From the NCBI RefSeq assembly GCF_900092135.1, contig NZ_FMYF01000007.1:92466-156465 (forward strand): a stretch of DNA of 64,000 nucleotides, read 5' to 3'. Below, in pieces: positions 20,285 to 29,361 of the stretch (within the stretch, counting starts at the first letter, position 1; each line of letters starts with the position of its first letter). The notes beneath the pieces were generated by a model. The model made no database searches. It had not been told where the DNA came from and saw nothing but the letters and a program-made list of their open reading frames with translations. Origin of the DNA: Raineyella antarctica (GTDB taxonomy: Bacteria > Actinomycetota > Actinomycetes > Propionibacteriales > Propionibacteriaceae). The position numbers were made by a program, and so were the translations under genes.

Positions 20285-21208
20285 TCAGGTCGCGCGATCG
20301 GCGCGTCGCTGCTGGGCCAGCAGGCGATCCCGCTCCTCGGCCATGTTGTGCCGGGCGGCCTCGGCCCACCAGCGCTCGGCAGGTCGGGTGCGATAGAGCG
20401 GCACCAGGGCTGCGAGTCGCCGGAGGACCTCGAGGCGACCGCCCCGGTAGTCCCCTGCGGGCACCCGGTGGTACTCGGCCCGGACCTGCCGGGAGTACTC
20501 CAGGTAGCGCGCACCGTCGGCACCGAGGATGGCCAGGTCGGCATCGGTGAGGACCTCGCCGCGGCGGTCGTCGGCCTCGGCGCGGTGGCTCGCGGTGAGC
20601 CGGACCAGCCGGGCGACCTCCTCCACCTCGCGGGCCGGGACCAAGCCGTCGAGGGACTGCTCGGCCAGGACGGCGGAGGCCTCCTCGTCCTGGCCGGGCC
20701 GGCCCTCGTACACCGCGTCGTGGAACCAGGCGGCCAGTCGCAGGCTGCGTTCGGGGACGGCGCCGGTCTCCTGGTCATCGACCAGGGCGGCCTGGGCGTC
20801 GAGCATCTCGGCCAGGTGCTGGGGGGTGTGGTAGCGGCGCTGCGGCTCCGACCAGCGCTCGAGCAACTCGGTGCCCATGTCGATCGCGTGCGGCAGCATG
20901 GCCGCCCAGGACGCGCGGAGCATCTCGTCGCGGGCCCGGGCCGCGGCGAGCGCCCGCGGTTTGCTGCTGCGCAGCCCGGCGCGGCGCAGCGCACGGACCA
21001 CCTCGGTCGGCGGGACCTCCCTGGCCCCCGCGGCCACGGCGATGTCGTACTGGGAGACAGGGAGGTCGTAGTGGTCGCGGTCGTACGCCCGGGCCGACAG
21101 GCCGATCAGCTCGGCGAAGTCGTGCAGCTCGGCCAGGGAATCGTCCGAGACCAGGTGGGAGAAGTGGGTCCCGTGCGCGGGCCACAGCGGGGGGTCGACC
21201 AGGATCAC
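20285..21208 (-). CDS. DUF4031 - HD-domain fusion protein
   Basis: A 307-residue protein with two parts. The N-terminal ~85 residues match DUF4031 (MILVDPPLWPAHGTHFSHLVSD, then VPPTEVVRAL). Residues ~105-290 resemble predicted HD-type metal-dependent phosphohydrolases: RYHTPQHLAEML, the HD pair in AAWFHDAVYEG, a distal TASHRAE and a downstream TDADLAILGA (Asp). Such HD proteins are uncharacterised. The fusion suggests that DUF4031 assists or regulates the hydrolase. Stop codons of this gene and the histidine kinase are directly adjacent. No function can be named. Confidence 0.8.
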   Translation of the reverse strand: MILVDPPLWPAHGTHFSHLVSDDSLAELHDFAELIGLSARAYDRDHYDLPVSQYDIAVAAGAREVPPTEVVRALRRAGLRSSKPRALAAARARDEMLRASWAAMLPHAIDMGTELLERWSEPQRRYHTPQHLAEMLDAQAALVDDQETGAVPERSLRLAAWFHDAVYEGRPGQDEEASAVLAEQSLDGLVPAREVEEVARLVRLTASHRAEADDRRGEVLTDADLAILGADGARYLEYSRQVRAEYHRVPAGDYRGGRLEVLRRLAALVPLYRTRPAERWWAEAARHNMAEERDRLLAQQRRADRAT

Positions 21209-21254
21209 GTCGGGCTCTCCACCCGCCGCGTCCGGCCGCTCCCCCGCCGTGGCA

Positions 21255-21362
21255 TCACTCGGGCTTCTCCGGGTGCGTCGCCGCCCAGGCGACGGAGGCC
21301 AGCAGGCTCCCCCAGACGGCGATCATGGAGATGACCATCATGATGGTCGCGGTGGTGCTCAT
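21255..21362 (-). CDS. metS: Small subunit of NSS-family amino-acid importer (MetS-like)
   Basis: A 35-residue single-helix membrane peptide (MSTTATIMMVISMIAVWGSL, then a short TM end and HPEKPE tail). Its ATG overlaps the transporter's stop codon by 4 bp. Corynebacterium MetP requires a partner of this size, MetS, for methionine/alanine uptake, and this gene is encoded in the same position and strand. It is easily missed because of its length. Confidence 0.85.
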   Translation of the reverse strand: MSTTATIMMVISMIAVWGSLLASVAWAATHPEKPE

Positions 21363-22969
21363 ACGTCCGACCTCCCGTGCTCGTGTGCGAAGTCGCGGGG
21401 CACGTCGGGCACCCCGTCCTCGTCCAGGTCCACGTACGTACGTTCGCGCCGCAGTGCCGACGCGGCCGTCCACGGGACCAGGCTCATCAGCAGCGCGAAG
21501 ACGACCAGGGCGATGCTCATCCCCCAGCCGAAGACCGCGACGAACCAGCCGGGCATCCCGCCGTAGCCCTCCCGGGCGTACGTGACGAGCTGGCTGACCC
21601 ACAGGAAGCCGAGCACCACCGGTGCCACGACGGCCACCATGGCGAACCAGGTGCGGCCGAGGCGGATCGAGGCGTACCTGTTCGCATGGCCGGCGAACTC
21701 TGGCAGCTTGCGCAGCACCCAGGCCAGCATGATCACGTTGAACAGGGCGGCGCCGACGATGCCGAAGTTGTTGACGAAGGCATCGGTGACGTCGAGCAGG
21801 TTCAGGCCGGTGGTGGTCGGGAACAGCAGGACCGACACCACGCCGACGGACAGGCAGACCGCCAGGGTGGCGGGGACCCGCTTGATGCCGGTCTTGTCGC
21901 GCAGGGCGGCGATGATCACCTCGAGGATCGAGATGTGCGAGGTGAAGCCGGCGATCAGCAGCGACCCGAAGAAGAGGATGCCGATCAGGGTGCCGCCGGC
22001 CGCCTGGTTGATGATCGTCGGGAAGGCCACGAAGGCCAGGCCGATACCGGGCACGGCCACCTTGTCGACGGTGGTGCCCGCCTGGTGGGCCATGAAGCCC
22101 AGCGAGGCGAAGACCCCGATGCCGGCCAGGATCTCGACCGAGGAGTTCGCGAAGCCGACGATGAAGCCGTTGGCGGTCAGGTCGGAGTTCTTCTTCAGGT
22201 AGGAGGAGTAGGTCACCATGATGCCGAAGGCGACCGACAGCGAGAAGAAGATCTGGCCGTACGCGGCGATCCAGATCGTCGGGTTCCCGAGCGCCGTCCA
22301 GTCCGGGGTGAAGAAGGCGTTCAGCCCGTCGGCGGCGCCGGGCAGGCGGACGGCCGTGATCACCAGCCAGATGAACATGATGAAGAGCACCGGGAGGAAG
22401 ACCATCGAGGTGCCGGCCACGCCGTTCTGCACGCCGAGGGCCAGCACCACGGTGGTGACGAGCCAGACGATGACCAGCGGGATCAGCATCTTCGGCACGA
22501 AGTCGAAGTGCGGGGCGTACGTGTCGGCGACCGGCCAGTAGTGCGCGAAGAGGAAGGTCTTCGGATCCGCCCCCCAGCCCTTGGTGAACGACAGCACGAG
22601 GTAGACCGCGGCCAGGGCGAGGATGACGGCGTAGTAGACGGCGATGACGAAGCAGATCGCCATCTGCCACCACCCCATCGGCTCCATCCAGCGCTTGAGT
22701 CGTCGGTAGGCCATCGGGGGTGCACCGCGGTAGCGGTGGCCGACCACGTAGTCGAGGAACAGCAACGGGATGCCCGCAGTGAGCAGCGCGACGAGGTAGG
22801 GGATGATGAAGGCGCCGCCGCCGTTGGTGTAGGCGACGTACGGGAAGCGCCAGATGTTCCCCAGACCGACGGCCGAGCCGATCGCAGCGAAGATGAACGC
22901 CCCGCGCCCCGAGAAGGTGTCACGGACGGCAGACGCCGCGTGCCCACCTCCGGGTACAGGCTGAGACAT
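21359..22969 (-). CDS. metP: Sodium-dependent neurotransmitter-symporter family transporter (MetP-like)
   Basis: A 536-residue NSS (SLC6-like) sodium:amino-acid symporter. The N-terminal signature GRGAFIFAAIGSAVGLGNIWRFPYVAYTNGGGAFIIPY (residues ~20-57) contains the substrate and sodium site of helix 1; twelve hydrophobic helices follow. The C-terminal ~30 residues are hydrophilic and acidic. The adjacent 35-aa subunit and the overall sequence fit the methionine/alanine importer subgroup, though substrate remains inferred. ATG 22969 (MSQPVPGG) follows GGAGG at about 6 bp (minus strand). Confidence 0.92.
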   Translation of the reverse strand: MSQPVPGGGHAASAVRDTFSGRGAFIFAAIGSAVGLGNIWRFPYVAYTNGGGAFIIPYLVALLTAGIPLLFLDYVVGHRYRGAPPMAYRRLKRWMEPMGWWQMAICFVIAVYYAVILALAAVYLVLSFTKGWGADPKTFLFAHYWPVADTYAPHFDFVPKMLIPLVIVWLVTTVVLALGVQNGVAGTSMVFLPVLFIMFIWLVITAVRLPGAADGLNAFFTPDWTALGNPTIWIAAYGQIFFSLSVAFGIMVTYSSYLKKNSDLTANGFIVGFANSSVEILAGIGVFASLGFMAHQAGTTVDKVAVPGIGLAFVAFPTIINQAAGGTLIGILFFGSLLIAGFTSHISILEVIIAALRDKTGIKRVPATLAVCLSVGVVSVLLFPTTTGLNLLDVTDAFVNNFGIVGAALFNVIMLAWVLRKLPEFAGHANRYASIRLGRTWFAMVAVVAPVVLGFLWVSQLVTYAREGYGGMPGWFVAVFGWGMSIALVVFALLMSLVPWTAASALRRERTYVDLDEDGVPDVPRDFAHEHGRSDV

Positions 22970-23115
22970 GGATTCCTCCTAGGTTGTACTGGTGCAAACC
23001 CTGCCACAGGGCTCTGCCGACGGCGAGAAGAAAATACCCAAGCGTCACGCGCGTCGGGTAGGGGCCCCTTGGTGTAACGGCCCCGGCGCAGGTCGGGCCG
23101 TGGGACGCTGGTGCC

Positions 23116-23781
23116 ATGCAGTTGACCCGCCCCCGCCTGGCCCGGATGATCGACCACACCCTGCTGGCTCCCACTGCCACCGAGGCCGAGGTCGCGGCAC
23201 TGGTGGCCGAGGCGAACGAACTGGGGACCTGGTCGGTCTGCGTCTCTCCCTCACGCCTGCCGCTGCCCGGCGGCGCCGGCCGGGTGAGGGTGGCCGCGGT
23301 CGCCGGCTTCCCCTCGGGACAGCACACCGCCGAGATCAAGGCCGACGAGGCGACCGCCGCCGTGGCCGCCGGGGCGCACGAGATCGACATGGTGATCGAC
23401 GTCGGCCGCCTGCTCGACGGTGACCTGGTGTACACGGAGAAGGAGGTCCGGATGGTCCGGGAGGCGGTGCCGGCGCCGGTGCTGCTGAAGGTGATCCTGG
23501 AGACCGGCGTGCTGACCGACCGGCAGGTGATCGACGCCTGCCAGGCCTGCGAGCGGGCCGGGGCGGACTACGTCAAGACCTCGACCGGCTTCCACCCCTC
23601 CGGCGGCGCGACGGTGCACGCGGTCGAGGTGATGCGGGCGGCGGTCGGCGACCGGCTGGGGATCAAGGCCTCCGGCGGGATCCGGGACTATCCGACGGCC
23701 GTGGCGATGGTCCGGGCCGGCGCGACCCGGCTGGGCATGTCGGCCAGTCGTACGGTGCTGGAGCAGGCACCCGCGGAGTAG
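23116..23781 (+). CDS. deoC: Deoxyribose-phosphate aldolase
   Basis: A 221-residue class I aldolase cleaving 2-deoxyribose 5-phosphate to acetaldehyde and glyceraldehyde 3-phosphate in nucleoside catabolism. The N-terminus IDHTLLAPTATEAEV, the LLKVILETG lysine and Asp (IDMVIDVG), the Schiff-base lysine in DYVKTSTGF and the phosphate loop GIKASGGIRDY are all present. Length is normal. It stands alone, divergent from the NSS transporter across 146 bp, without other nucleoside genes nearby. Confidence 0.97.
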   Translation: MQLTRPRLARMIDHTLLAPTATEAEVAALVAEANELGTWSVCVSPSRLPLPGGAGRVRVAAVAGFPSGQHTAEIKADEATAAVAAGAHEIDMVIDVGRLLDGDLVYTEKEVRMVREAVPAPVLLKVILETGVLTDRQVIDACQACERAGADYVKTSTGFHPSGGATVHAVEVMRAAVGDRLGIKASGGIRDYPTAVAMVRAGATRLGMSASRTVLEQAPAE

Positions 23782-23829
23782 CCGACCGCGCTCGTGGGCG
23801 TCGGGTCTACGCCACCCGGGTCGTACGGC

Positions 23830-24600
23830 TCAGCTGAACCAGACCAGCTTGACCACTGCCACGATGCTGACCAGCACGATGAAGGACCTCAGCACGGCCG
23901 GGGAGAGCCGGCGACCGATCCGGGCGCCGAGCCAGCCACCGCCGAGCGCACCGATGGCCAGCAGCAGCGCGACCAGCCAGCGCACCTGGTCCCAGGCGAG
24001 GGCGACGAAGACGAGGGCGGCCAGGAAGTTCGACGCCGGCGCGAGGACGTTCTTGATCGCGTTGAGGCGGACCAGCGGCAGGGCGGTCAGGGCGCTCATC
24101 AGCCCCATCAGCAGGACGCCCTGGGCGGCACCGAAGTAGCCGCCGTAGACGCCTGCGGCGAACGTGCCTACCAGCAGCGCGATCCGGTGCCCACCGACCA
24201 GCGGGCCCTCGACGTGGTGGGCGCCGATCCAGCGGTTGATCCGGGCACCGAACACGACCAGCAGCGCCGCGATGACGATCAGCACCGGCACCACCCGGCG
24301 GAAGGCCTCCGGCGGCAGCACCAGCAGCAACAGCGCGCCCACGACCGCCCCGACCAATTGCAGGGGCAGCATCTGTCGCAGCAGCGGGCCGGTGCCGCGC
24401 AACTCCTCCTGGGATCCCCGGGTGGCGGTCACCCCGCTGGCGCTGAGCCCCAGGCTGTTGGAGATGTTCGCGGCGACCGGCGGGAACCCCAGGAACAGCA
24501 GGGTCGGGAACGTGATCAGGGTCCCGGACCCGACCACGGTGTTGATGGTGCCCGCGGCGAGGCCGGCCAGGACGATCAGGACTGCTTCCAGGGGCGACAC
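23830..24600 (-). CDS. TSUP (TauE/SafE) family membrane permease
   Basis: A 256-residue permease with about eight hydrophobic helices. The two TSUP repeats are visible: GTINTVVGSGTLITFPTLLFLGFPPVAANISNSLGL (residues 18-53) and YGGYFGAAQGVLLMGLMSAL (about residue 155), each carrying the Gly-rich motif before a helix. Substrates in the family are sulfite, thiosulfate, sulfoacetate and other anions; none can be chosen here. It converges on deoC with a 48-bp gap holding a weak inverted repeat. Confidence 0.9.
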   Translation of the reverse strand: MSPLEAVLIVLAGLAAGTINTVVGSGTLITFPTLLFLGFPPVAANISNSLGLSASGVTATRGSQEELRGTGPLLRQMLPLQLVGAVVGALLLLVLPPEAFRRVVPVLIVIAALLVVFGARINRWIGAHHVEGPLVGGHRIALLVGTFAAGVYGGYFGAAQGVLLMGLMSALTALPLVRLNAIKNVLAPASNFLAALVFVALAWDQVRWLVALLLAIGALGGGWLGARIGRRLSPAVLRSFIVLVSIVAVVKLVWFS

Positions 24601-24685
24601 GGCGCCACGTTAGCCGCCGGGGCCGCGTTCCGCGCCCGTCCGTGCGCTGTCCGGCACGGCCGTCGGCAGGGTTCCTCTACGACAG

Positions 24686-24848
24686 AGTGTAGGCTTTGCC
24701 CCGGAAGTTCCCGACTTCCGGGGAAGCCGGTCCGAAGCCGGCGCTGACCCGCAACCGTAGGTCCCGGTCGCCCACACGGCGGCCCGCGAGCCGCCGACAG
24801 GTGGCCCCGGGACGAGTCGGATGACCGGATGCCGGGGGTGCTCACCGA
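24686..24848 (+). ncRNA. Cobalamin (adenosylcobalamin) riboswitch
   Basis: The conserved cobalamin core is recognisable: a GGGAAGCCGGTCCGAAGCCGG segment at 24721-24741, the B12 box GCTGACCCGCAACCGTA at 24742-24758, a hairpin near 24776-24798, and the 3' GAGTCGGATGACC at 24814-24826 with GCCGG closing stem. Its 5' end lies in a 333-bp gap between genes. It precedes an ECF transporter operon and would turn expression off when cobalamin is abundant. The 85 bp from its end to the start codon contain the AGGAGG site at 24923-24928. Confidence 0.9.
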
Positions 24849-24933
24849 CCCGTCGTGGACTGCGGGCGAGCCGGCCGTTCGGGCCTGCGCGCATCCACCC
24901 GGGCATGTCGAGAAACACAGCCAGGAGGCCCCG

Positions 24934-25623
24934 ATGCCCGTACGTCCCTTCCTCACCCTGCGCCGCGGTGCGCTGGTCGCCGTGGCGGCCCTCGCGCTGC
25001 TGCTCGCTCCGCTGGGCACCAGCACCGCCCGGGCCGAGGACGGCTACCGCTACTGGGGCTACTACCAGCGGATCGACAACGCCTGGCAGTTTGCGCAGAC
25101 CGCTCCCGGGTCGACCAACGTCGAGGACGGGTCCGTGCAGGGTTGGCGCTACGCCGTCGCCGGCATGACCACTGTTCGTACGCCCCGGTCGACGCCCGCC
25201 TTCAACGAGATCTGCGGCAAGGTCCGCGCCGTCGACGGCGAGAAGCGGGTCGCGGTGGTCGTCGATCCCGGCACCGCCGAGGACGCCCCGGCCGGCTCCA
25301 CGCCGCCCGGACCGCCCACCGCCACCTGTGTCGTCGCACCGAAGGACGCCACCGCCACCCAGACCCTGCAACTGGCCACCAGCGTCCGGACCGATGCCTC
25401 CGGCCTGGTCTGCGGGATCGACGGCTACCCGGCCACCGGCTGCGCGGACGCGGTCAGCAACATCACCGTCCCGGCCTCCGAGGCCCCCGTCACCCCCGAG
25501 CTGACCGACCCTGCCGGCGACGTGTCCACCGGCGCCCCGGCGTGGGTCTGGGGCACCGTCGGCGGCCTGGTCGTGGTCCTGGCCGGTGCCGGCGTGCTGG
25601 TCGCGCGCCGGCGCCGGGCCTGA
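24934..25623 (+). CDS. Secreted, membrane-anchored protein of a B12-regulated ECF operon
   Basis: A 229-residue protein. The Sec signal peptide spans residues 1-33 (basic MPVRPFLTLRRG, hydrophobic core, A-R-A before ED). The mature part starts EDGYRYWGYYQ and has Cys pairs at ~90, ~130 and ~160-167. A C-terminal TM helix (WVWGTVGGLVVVLAGAGVLVA) ends with RRRRA, so it is exposed outside and tethered by a stop-transfer anchor. Start ATG follows AGGAGG by 5 bp. Being first in the riboswitch operon, it may help capture the vitamin or metal at the surface; similar first genes occur in other actinomycete B12-regulated ECF loci. No recognised domain is seen. Confidence 0.82.
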   Translation: MPVRPFLTLRRGALVAVAALALLLAPLGTSTARAEDGYRYWGYYQRIDNAWQFAQTAPGSTNVEDGSVQGWRYAVAGMTTVRTPRSTPAFNEICGKVRAVDGEKRVAVVVDPGTAEDAPAGSTPPGPPTATCVVAPKDATATQTLQLATSVRTDASGLVCGIDGYPATGCADAVSNITVPASEAPVTPELTDPAGDVSTGAPAWVWGTVGGLVVVLAGAGVLVARRRRA

Positions 25624-25652
25624 CGGCCACGCCCCGATCGGGGACCGCCACG

Positions 25653-26792
25653 ATGCGCCGGCCGTCGGCCGCCCATGACTTCCGCCACCCCCGGGACCTG
25701 CACCCGGGGGCCTGGTGGGCATGGGCGCTCGGCCTGGCCGTCGCGGCGAGCCGGACGGACAACCCGGTGCCGCTGGTACTGCTGGCGGTGGTGGCCGGGT
25801 TCGTGGTCGCGATGAAGCGTACGGATGCCCCTTGGGCCCGGGCGTACACAATGTTCGTCAGGATCGCGCTCGTCGTGGTCGCGCTGCGAGTGGTACTGCA
25901 GGCCGTGCTGTCCACGAACACGCAGGGCACCCACCTGCTGGTCGTCCTGCCGCAGCTCCCGCTGCCGGACTGGGTGACCGGTATCAAGCTCGGGGGGCCG
26001 GTCACCTGGGAGGCCGTGCTGTCGGCGCTGTACGCGGGCGGCCAACTCGCCGTGGTGCTGGTCTGCTTCGGCGCGGCCAACGCCCTGGCCAGCCCGCGCC
26101 GGCTGCTGCAGCTGCTGCCCGCCGCCCTCTACGAGATCCAGGTGGCCCTGGTGGTCGCGCTCACGTTCGCCCCGCAGCTGGTCGTCGACGCCCGCCGGAT
26201 CCACAACGCCCGGCGGCTGCGCGGGCGCCGGGTCCGGGTCCGGACCCTGTTCCGGACCACCGCGATGCCCGTACTGGAGTCGGCGCTGGACCGCTCGGTG
26301 GCCCTGGCCGCCGCGATGGACGCCCGCGGCTACGGCCGGACCCGCCACCTGCCGCGCAGCCGCAGGCGGCTGACCTCCGCCCTGAGCCTGGCCGGCAGCG
26401 GCGGGCTGCTGGTCGGCCTGTACGGTCTGCTGTCCGCCTCGATCCGGCCCGCCCTGTCGATCGGCGCGGTGCTGCTCGGGCTGGCGCTGGCGACCACGGC
26501 GCTGGTGCTCGGCCGGGTCCGGGCGACCCGGACCCGCTACCGCCCCGACCCGTGGGCGCTGCCCGAGTGGCTGGTCGCCGGCTCGGGCGCCCTGGTCGCG
26601 GCAGTGCTGGTCTGGTCCTCGCTGCACGGGACCGGCGGGCTGACCATGCCGAGCGCGACGGCCGTCCCGCCGCTGGCGCCGGTGCCCCTGCTGGCCATCC
26701 TGGTCGGCCTGCTACCCGCCCTGGTCGCGCCGGTCCCTGCCGCCTCCGCGGCCACCCCTGCTCCCCGATCCGTGGAGGTCGTCCCATCATGA
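25653..26792 (+). CDS. ECF transporter transmembrane T component (CbiQ/EcfT family)
   Basis: A 379-residue membrane protein. After a short N-terminus, several helices flank the cytoplasmic coupling region, where the two Ala-Arg-Gly-type motifs are seen: NARRLRG (about residue 190) and MDARGYG (about residue 227), which contact the two ATPase domains. It is longer than typical EcfT (~250-300) owing to extra hydrophobic helices at the C-terminus. ATG at 25653 is used; the preceding 29 bp after the upstream stop hold a purine-rich GGGGA. It is co-transcribed with the ATPase and S-component genes. Confidence 0.9.
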   Translation: MRRPSAAHDFRHPRDLHPGAWWAWALGLAVAASRTDNPVPLVLLAVVAGFVVAMKRTDAPWARAYTMFVRIALVVVALRVVLQAVLSTNTQGTHLLVVLPQLPLPDWVTGIKLGGPVTWEAVLSALYAGGQLAVVLVCFGAANALASPRRLLQLLPAALYEIQVALVVALTFAPQLVVDARRIHNARRLRGRRVRVRTLFRTTAMPVLESALDRSVALAAAMDARGYGRTRHLPRSRRRLTSALSLAGSGGLLVGLYGLLSASIRPALSIGAVLLGLALATTALVLGRVRATRTRYRPDPWALPEWLVAGSGALVAAVLVWSSLHGTGGLTMPSATAVPPLAPVPLLAILVGLLPALVAPVPAASAATPAPRSVEVVPS

Positions 26793-26805
26793 AGGTCGTC
26801 CAGCC

Positions 26806-28419
26806 ATGATCGACTTCACCCACGTCTCGCTCCGCTACGACGGCGCCCCGCGCCCGACCCTGGACGACATCGACCTGCACGTCGAGGAAGGCGAACTGGC
26901 CCTGCTGGTCGGCCCGACCGGCTCGGGCAAGTCGACCCTGCTGCGCGCCACCAACGGCTTGGTCCCCCACTTCACCGGGGGCCTGCTGACCGGCCGGGTC
27001 ACGGTCGGGGGTCGGGACACCGCCGAGTGGCAGCCCCGCGACCTGGCCGACCTGGTCGGGCTGGTCGGACAGGACCCCGCCTCGACCTTCGTCACCGACA
27101 CCGTCGAGACCGAGCTCGCCTACACGATGGAGTCCCTCGGTGTCGGCCCACAGACCATGCGGGTCCGGGTCGAGGAGACCCTCGACCTGCTCGGCCTGGC
27201 CGACCTGCGCAACCGTCCGGTGACGACCCTGTCCGGCGGCCAGGCCCAGCGGGTCGCGATCGGCTCCGCGCTGACAGCCCACCCGCGGATCCTGGTGCTG
27301 GACGAGCCGACCTCCGCCCTCGATCCGCAGGCCGCCGAGGACGTCCTGTCGGCGATCCGTCGCCTGGTCGACGACCTGGGCATGACCGTGCTGATGGCCG
27401 AGCACCGGCTCGAGCGCGTGGTGCAGTACGCCGACCAGGTGGTCGAGATCGCCGCCGGCCGGATCGTCCGCTCCGGTGATCCCTGCCGGGTGATGGCCGA
27501 TGCCGCAGTGGTGCCGCCGATCGTCCGGCTGGGCCGACTGGCCGGCTGGACACCGCTGCCGCTGTCGGTCCGCGACGCCCGCCGCCGGGCCCGTACGCTG
27601 CGGGACGGCCTGCCCGAGGTGCCCCCGCCGCGCACCACCCACGCCGGCCTGCCGGGCCGGGTACTGGCCTCCAGCCACGGCCTGACCGTCCGGTACGGGC
27701 GGGTCGAGGCGCTGCGCGGGATCGACTTCGAGGCCCGGGCCGGGGAGATCTGCGCGCTGATGGGCCGCAACGGCGCCGGCAAGTCGACCCTGCTGTCGGT
27801 GCTGGCCGGCCTGGTCGCCCCGACCTCCGGGACGGTGGAGGTCGGTGGGGTGGTACCTCGCCGGTCCACCCCGCGCGAGCTGGTCCGCCGGGTCGGGATG
27901 GTCCCGCAGGATCCCGCCGACCTGCTGTACGCCGCCTCGGTGGCCGAGGAGTGCGCCACCGCCGATGCCGACTTCGACGTCCCGGCCGGGACCTGTGCCG
28001 CCCTGCTGGCCGACCTTGCCCCGGACGTCCCGGCGTCACGGCACCCGCGGGACCTGTCCGAGGGCCAGCGGATGTGCCTGGCCCTGGCCGTGGTGCTCAG
28101 TGGGTCGCCCGACCTGCTGGTCCTGGACGAACCGACCCGGGGCCTGGACTACAGCGCCAAGCAGCGACTCGGCGCCCAGCTGGCCCGGCTGGCCGCGACC
28201 GGGCACGGCATCGTGCTGTCCACCCACGACGTCGAGGTGGTCGCCACGCTGGCCGACCGGGTGGTGGTGGTCGCCGATGGCGAGGTCGTCGCCGACGGGC
28301 CAGCCCAGCGAGTGGTGACCGGTTCGCCGATGTTCGCCCCGCAGGTGGCCAAGGTGCTCGCCCCGCTCCCCTACCTGACCGTCGGGCAGGTCGCCGCGGC
28401 CCTGGAGCAGGTGGCATGA
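26806..28419 (+). CDS. ECF transporter ATPase with two fused nucleotide-binding domains
   Basis: A 537-residue protein containing two ABC ATPase domains in one chain. Domain 1: Walker A GPTGSGKST (about residues 37-45), signature LSGGQ, Walker B VLDEPTSAL. Domain 2: Walker A GRNGAGKST (about residue 320), a variant signature LSEGQ, Walker B VLDEPTRGL and a terminal His in LSTHD. It thus replaces the separate A and A' subunits of other ECF transporters. It follows the T-component gene by 13 bp and overlaps the S-component start by 4 bp. Confidence 0.95.
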   Translation: MIDFTHVSLRYDGAPRPTLDDIDLHVEEGELALLVGPTGSGKSTLLRATNGLVPHFTGGLLTGRVTVGGRDTAEWQPRDLADLVGLVGQDPASTFVTDTVETELAYTMESLGVGPQTMRVRVEETLDLLGLADLRNRPVTTLSGGQAQRVAIGSALTAHPRILVLDEPTSALDPQAAEDVLSAIRRLVDDLGMTVLMAEHRLERVVQYADQVVEIAAGRIVRSGDPCRVMADAAVVPPIVRLGRLAGWTPLPLSVRDARRRARTLRDGLPEVPPPRTTHAGLPGRVLASSHGLTVRYGRVEALRGIDFEARAGEICALMGRNGAGKSTLLSVLAGLVAPTSGTVEVGGVVPRRSTPRELVRRVGMVPQDPADLLYAASVAEECATADADFDVPAGTCAALLADLAPDVPASRHPRDLSEGQRMCLALAVVLSGSPDLLVLDEPTRGLDYSAKQRLGAQLARLAATGHGIVLSTHDVEVVATLADRVVVVADGEVVADGPAQRVVTGSPMFAPQVAKVLAPLPYLTVGQVAAALEQVA

Positions 28420-29294
28420 CCCGCCCCGCCCCCATGACCCGGGCCGCCCGACTGTCCCTGATCGCGATGGGCCCCCGTTCGGCAGCGGCCCTCGTCGCCG
28501 CCTCACTGGTCGGCCTGCTGGCGTTCGGGTGGCCGTTCTTCGTGCCGGTCGGCCAGGAGTCCGGCGCGCACGCGATCAGCCACACCCAGGACGCCCCGTG
28601 GCTGTTCGTGGCGGTCCTGCCGCTGCTGGCCGCCGTGGTACTGGCCCAGCTGTCCGAGGGCGGGATGGACGCCAAGGTGGTGGCGCTGCTGGGGATGCTC
28701 ACCGCCGTCGGCGCCGGTCTGCGGGCGATCTCACCCGGCGTGGCGGGACTGGAGCCGGGCTTCTTCCTGTTGGTGCTGGCCGGCTACGCCTTCGGTCCGG
28801 GCTTCGGCTTCGTGCTGGGGTCACTGTCGATCGTGGCCGGCGGGCTGCTCACTGCGGGCGTGGGGCCGTGGATGCCGTTCCAGATGTTCGCCGCCGGCTG
28901 GGTCGGGGCCGGGGCCGGACTGCTGCCCGGGGCGGCCCGGCTGCACGGTACGGTCCGGGCCTGGCAGCTCGGCCTGCTCGGCGCGTACGGGACGGTGGCG
29001 GGCCTGGCGTACGGCTTGGTGATGAACATCTGGTTCTGGCCCTTCACGGCCAACGGGACCGGCCTGTCGTTCATCGCCGGCGACCCGCTGGCCGCCAACC
29101 TGGCCCGGTACGGCGCCTTCTGGCTCGCCACCTCGCTCGGCTGGGACCTGCCCCGCGGCGTCATCACGGCCCTGCTGGTGCTGGCCTTCGGCCGCGGACT
29201 GCTGCGCGCGTTCGCCCGGGTGTCCCGGCTCGCGGCCTTCGACGCCACCCCGGCATTTCCCGGCGGCGACCCCCAGAATGTGAACCGCGCGTAA
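28416..29294 (+). CDS. ECF transporter S component, cobalamin-type by context
   Basis: A 292-residue membrane protein with about seven hydrophobic helices and no ATPase motif; ATG overlaps the upstream ATPase stop by 4 bp. The segments GPGFGFVLGSLSIVAGGLLTAGVGPWMPFQMFAAGWVGAG fit the S-component (ECF substrate-binding) pattern. With the cobalamin riboswitch upstream, its likely substrate is cobalamin or a corrinoid, as in CbrT/CblT-like systems. Cobalt is the alternative. It ends just before the TetR gene. Confidence 0.82.
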   Translation: MTRPAPMTRAARLSLIAMGPRSAAALVAASLVGLLAFGWPFFVPVGQESGAHAISHTQDAPWLFVAVLPLLAAVVLAQLSEGGMDAKVVALLGMLTAVGAGLRAISPGVAGLEPGFFLLVLAGYAFGPGFGFVLGSLSIVAGGLLTAGVGPWMPFQMFAAGWVGAGAGLLPGAARLHGTVRAWQLGLLGAYGTVAGLAYGLVMNIWFWPFTANGTGLSFIAGDPLAANLARYGAFWLATSLGWDLPRGVITALLVLAFGRGLLRAFARVSRLAAFDATPAFPGGDPQNVNRA

Positions 29295-29361
29295 ACTATC
29301 GACATACGTCTGGTTCGCCCTCGGGAGCTCGTGCCGACCGCTTGGCTCTATGGAGGCCGCC

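Noticed and set aside
26789..26809. Tiny six-codon frame between the ECF T-component and ATPase genes
   Set aside because: Too short, and better explained as spacer between two overlapping operon genes.
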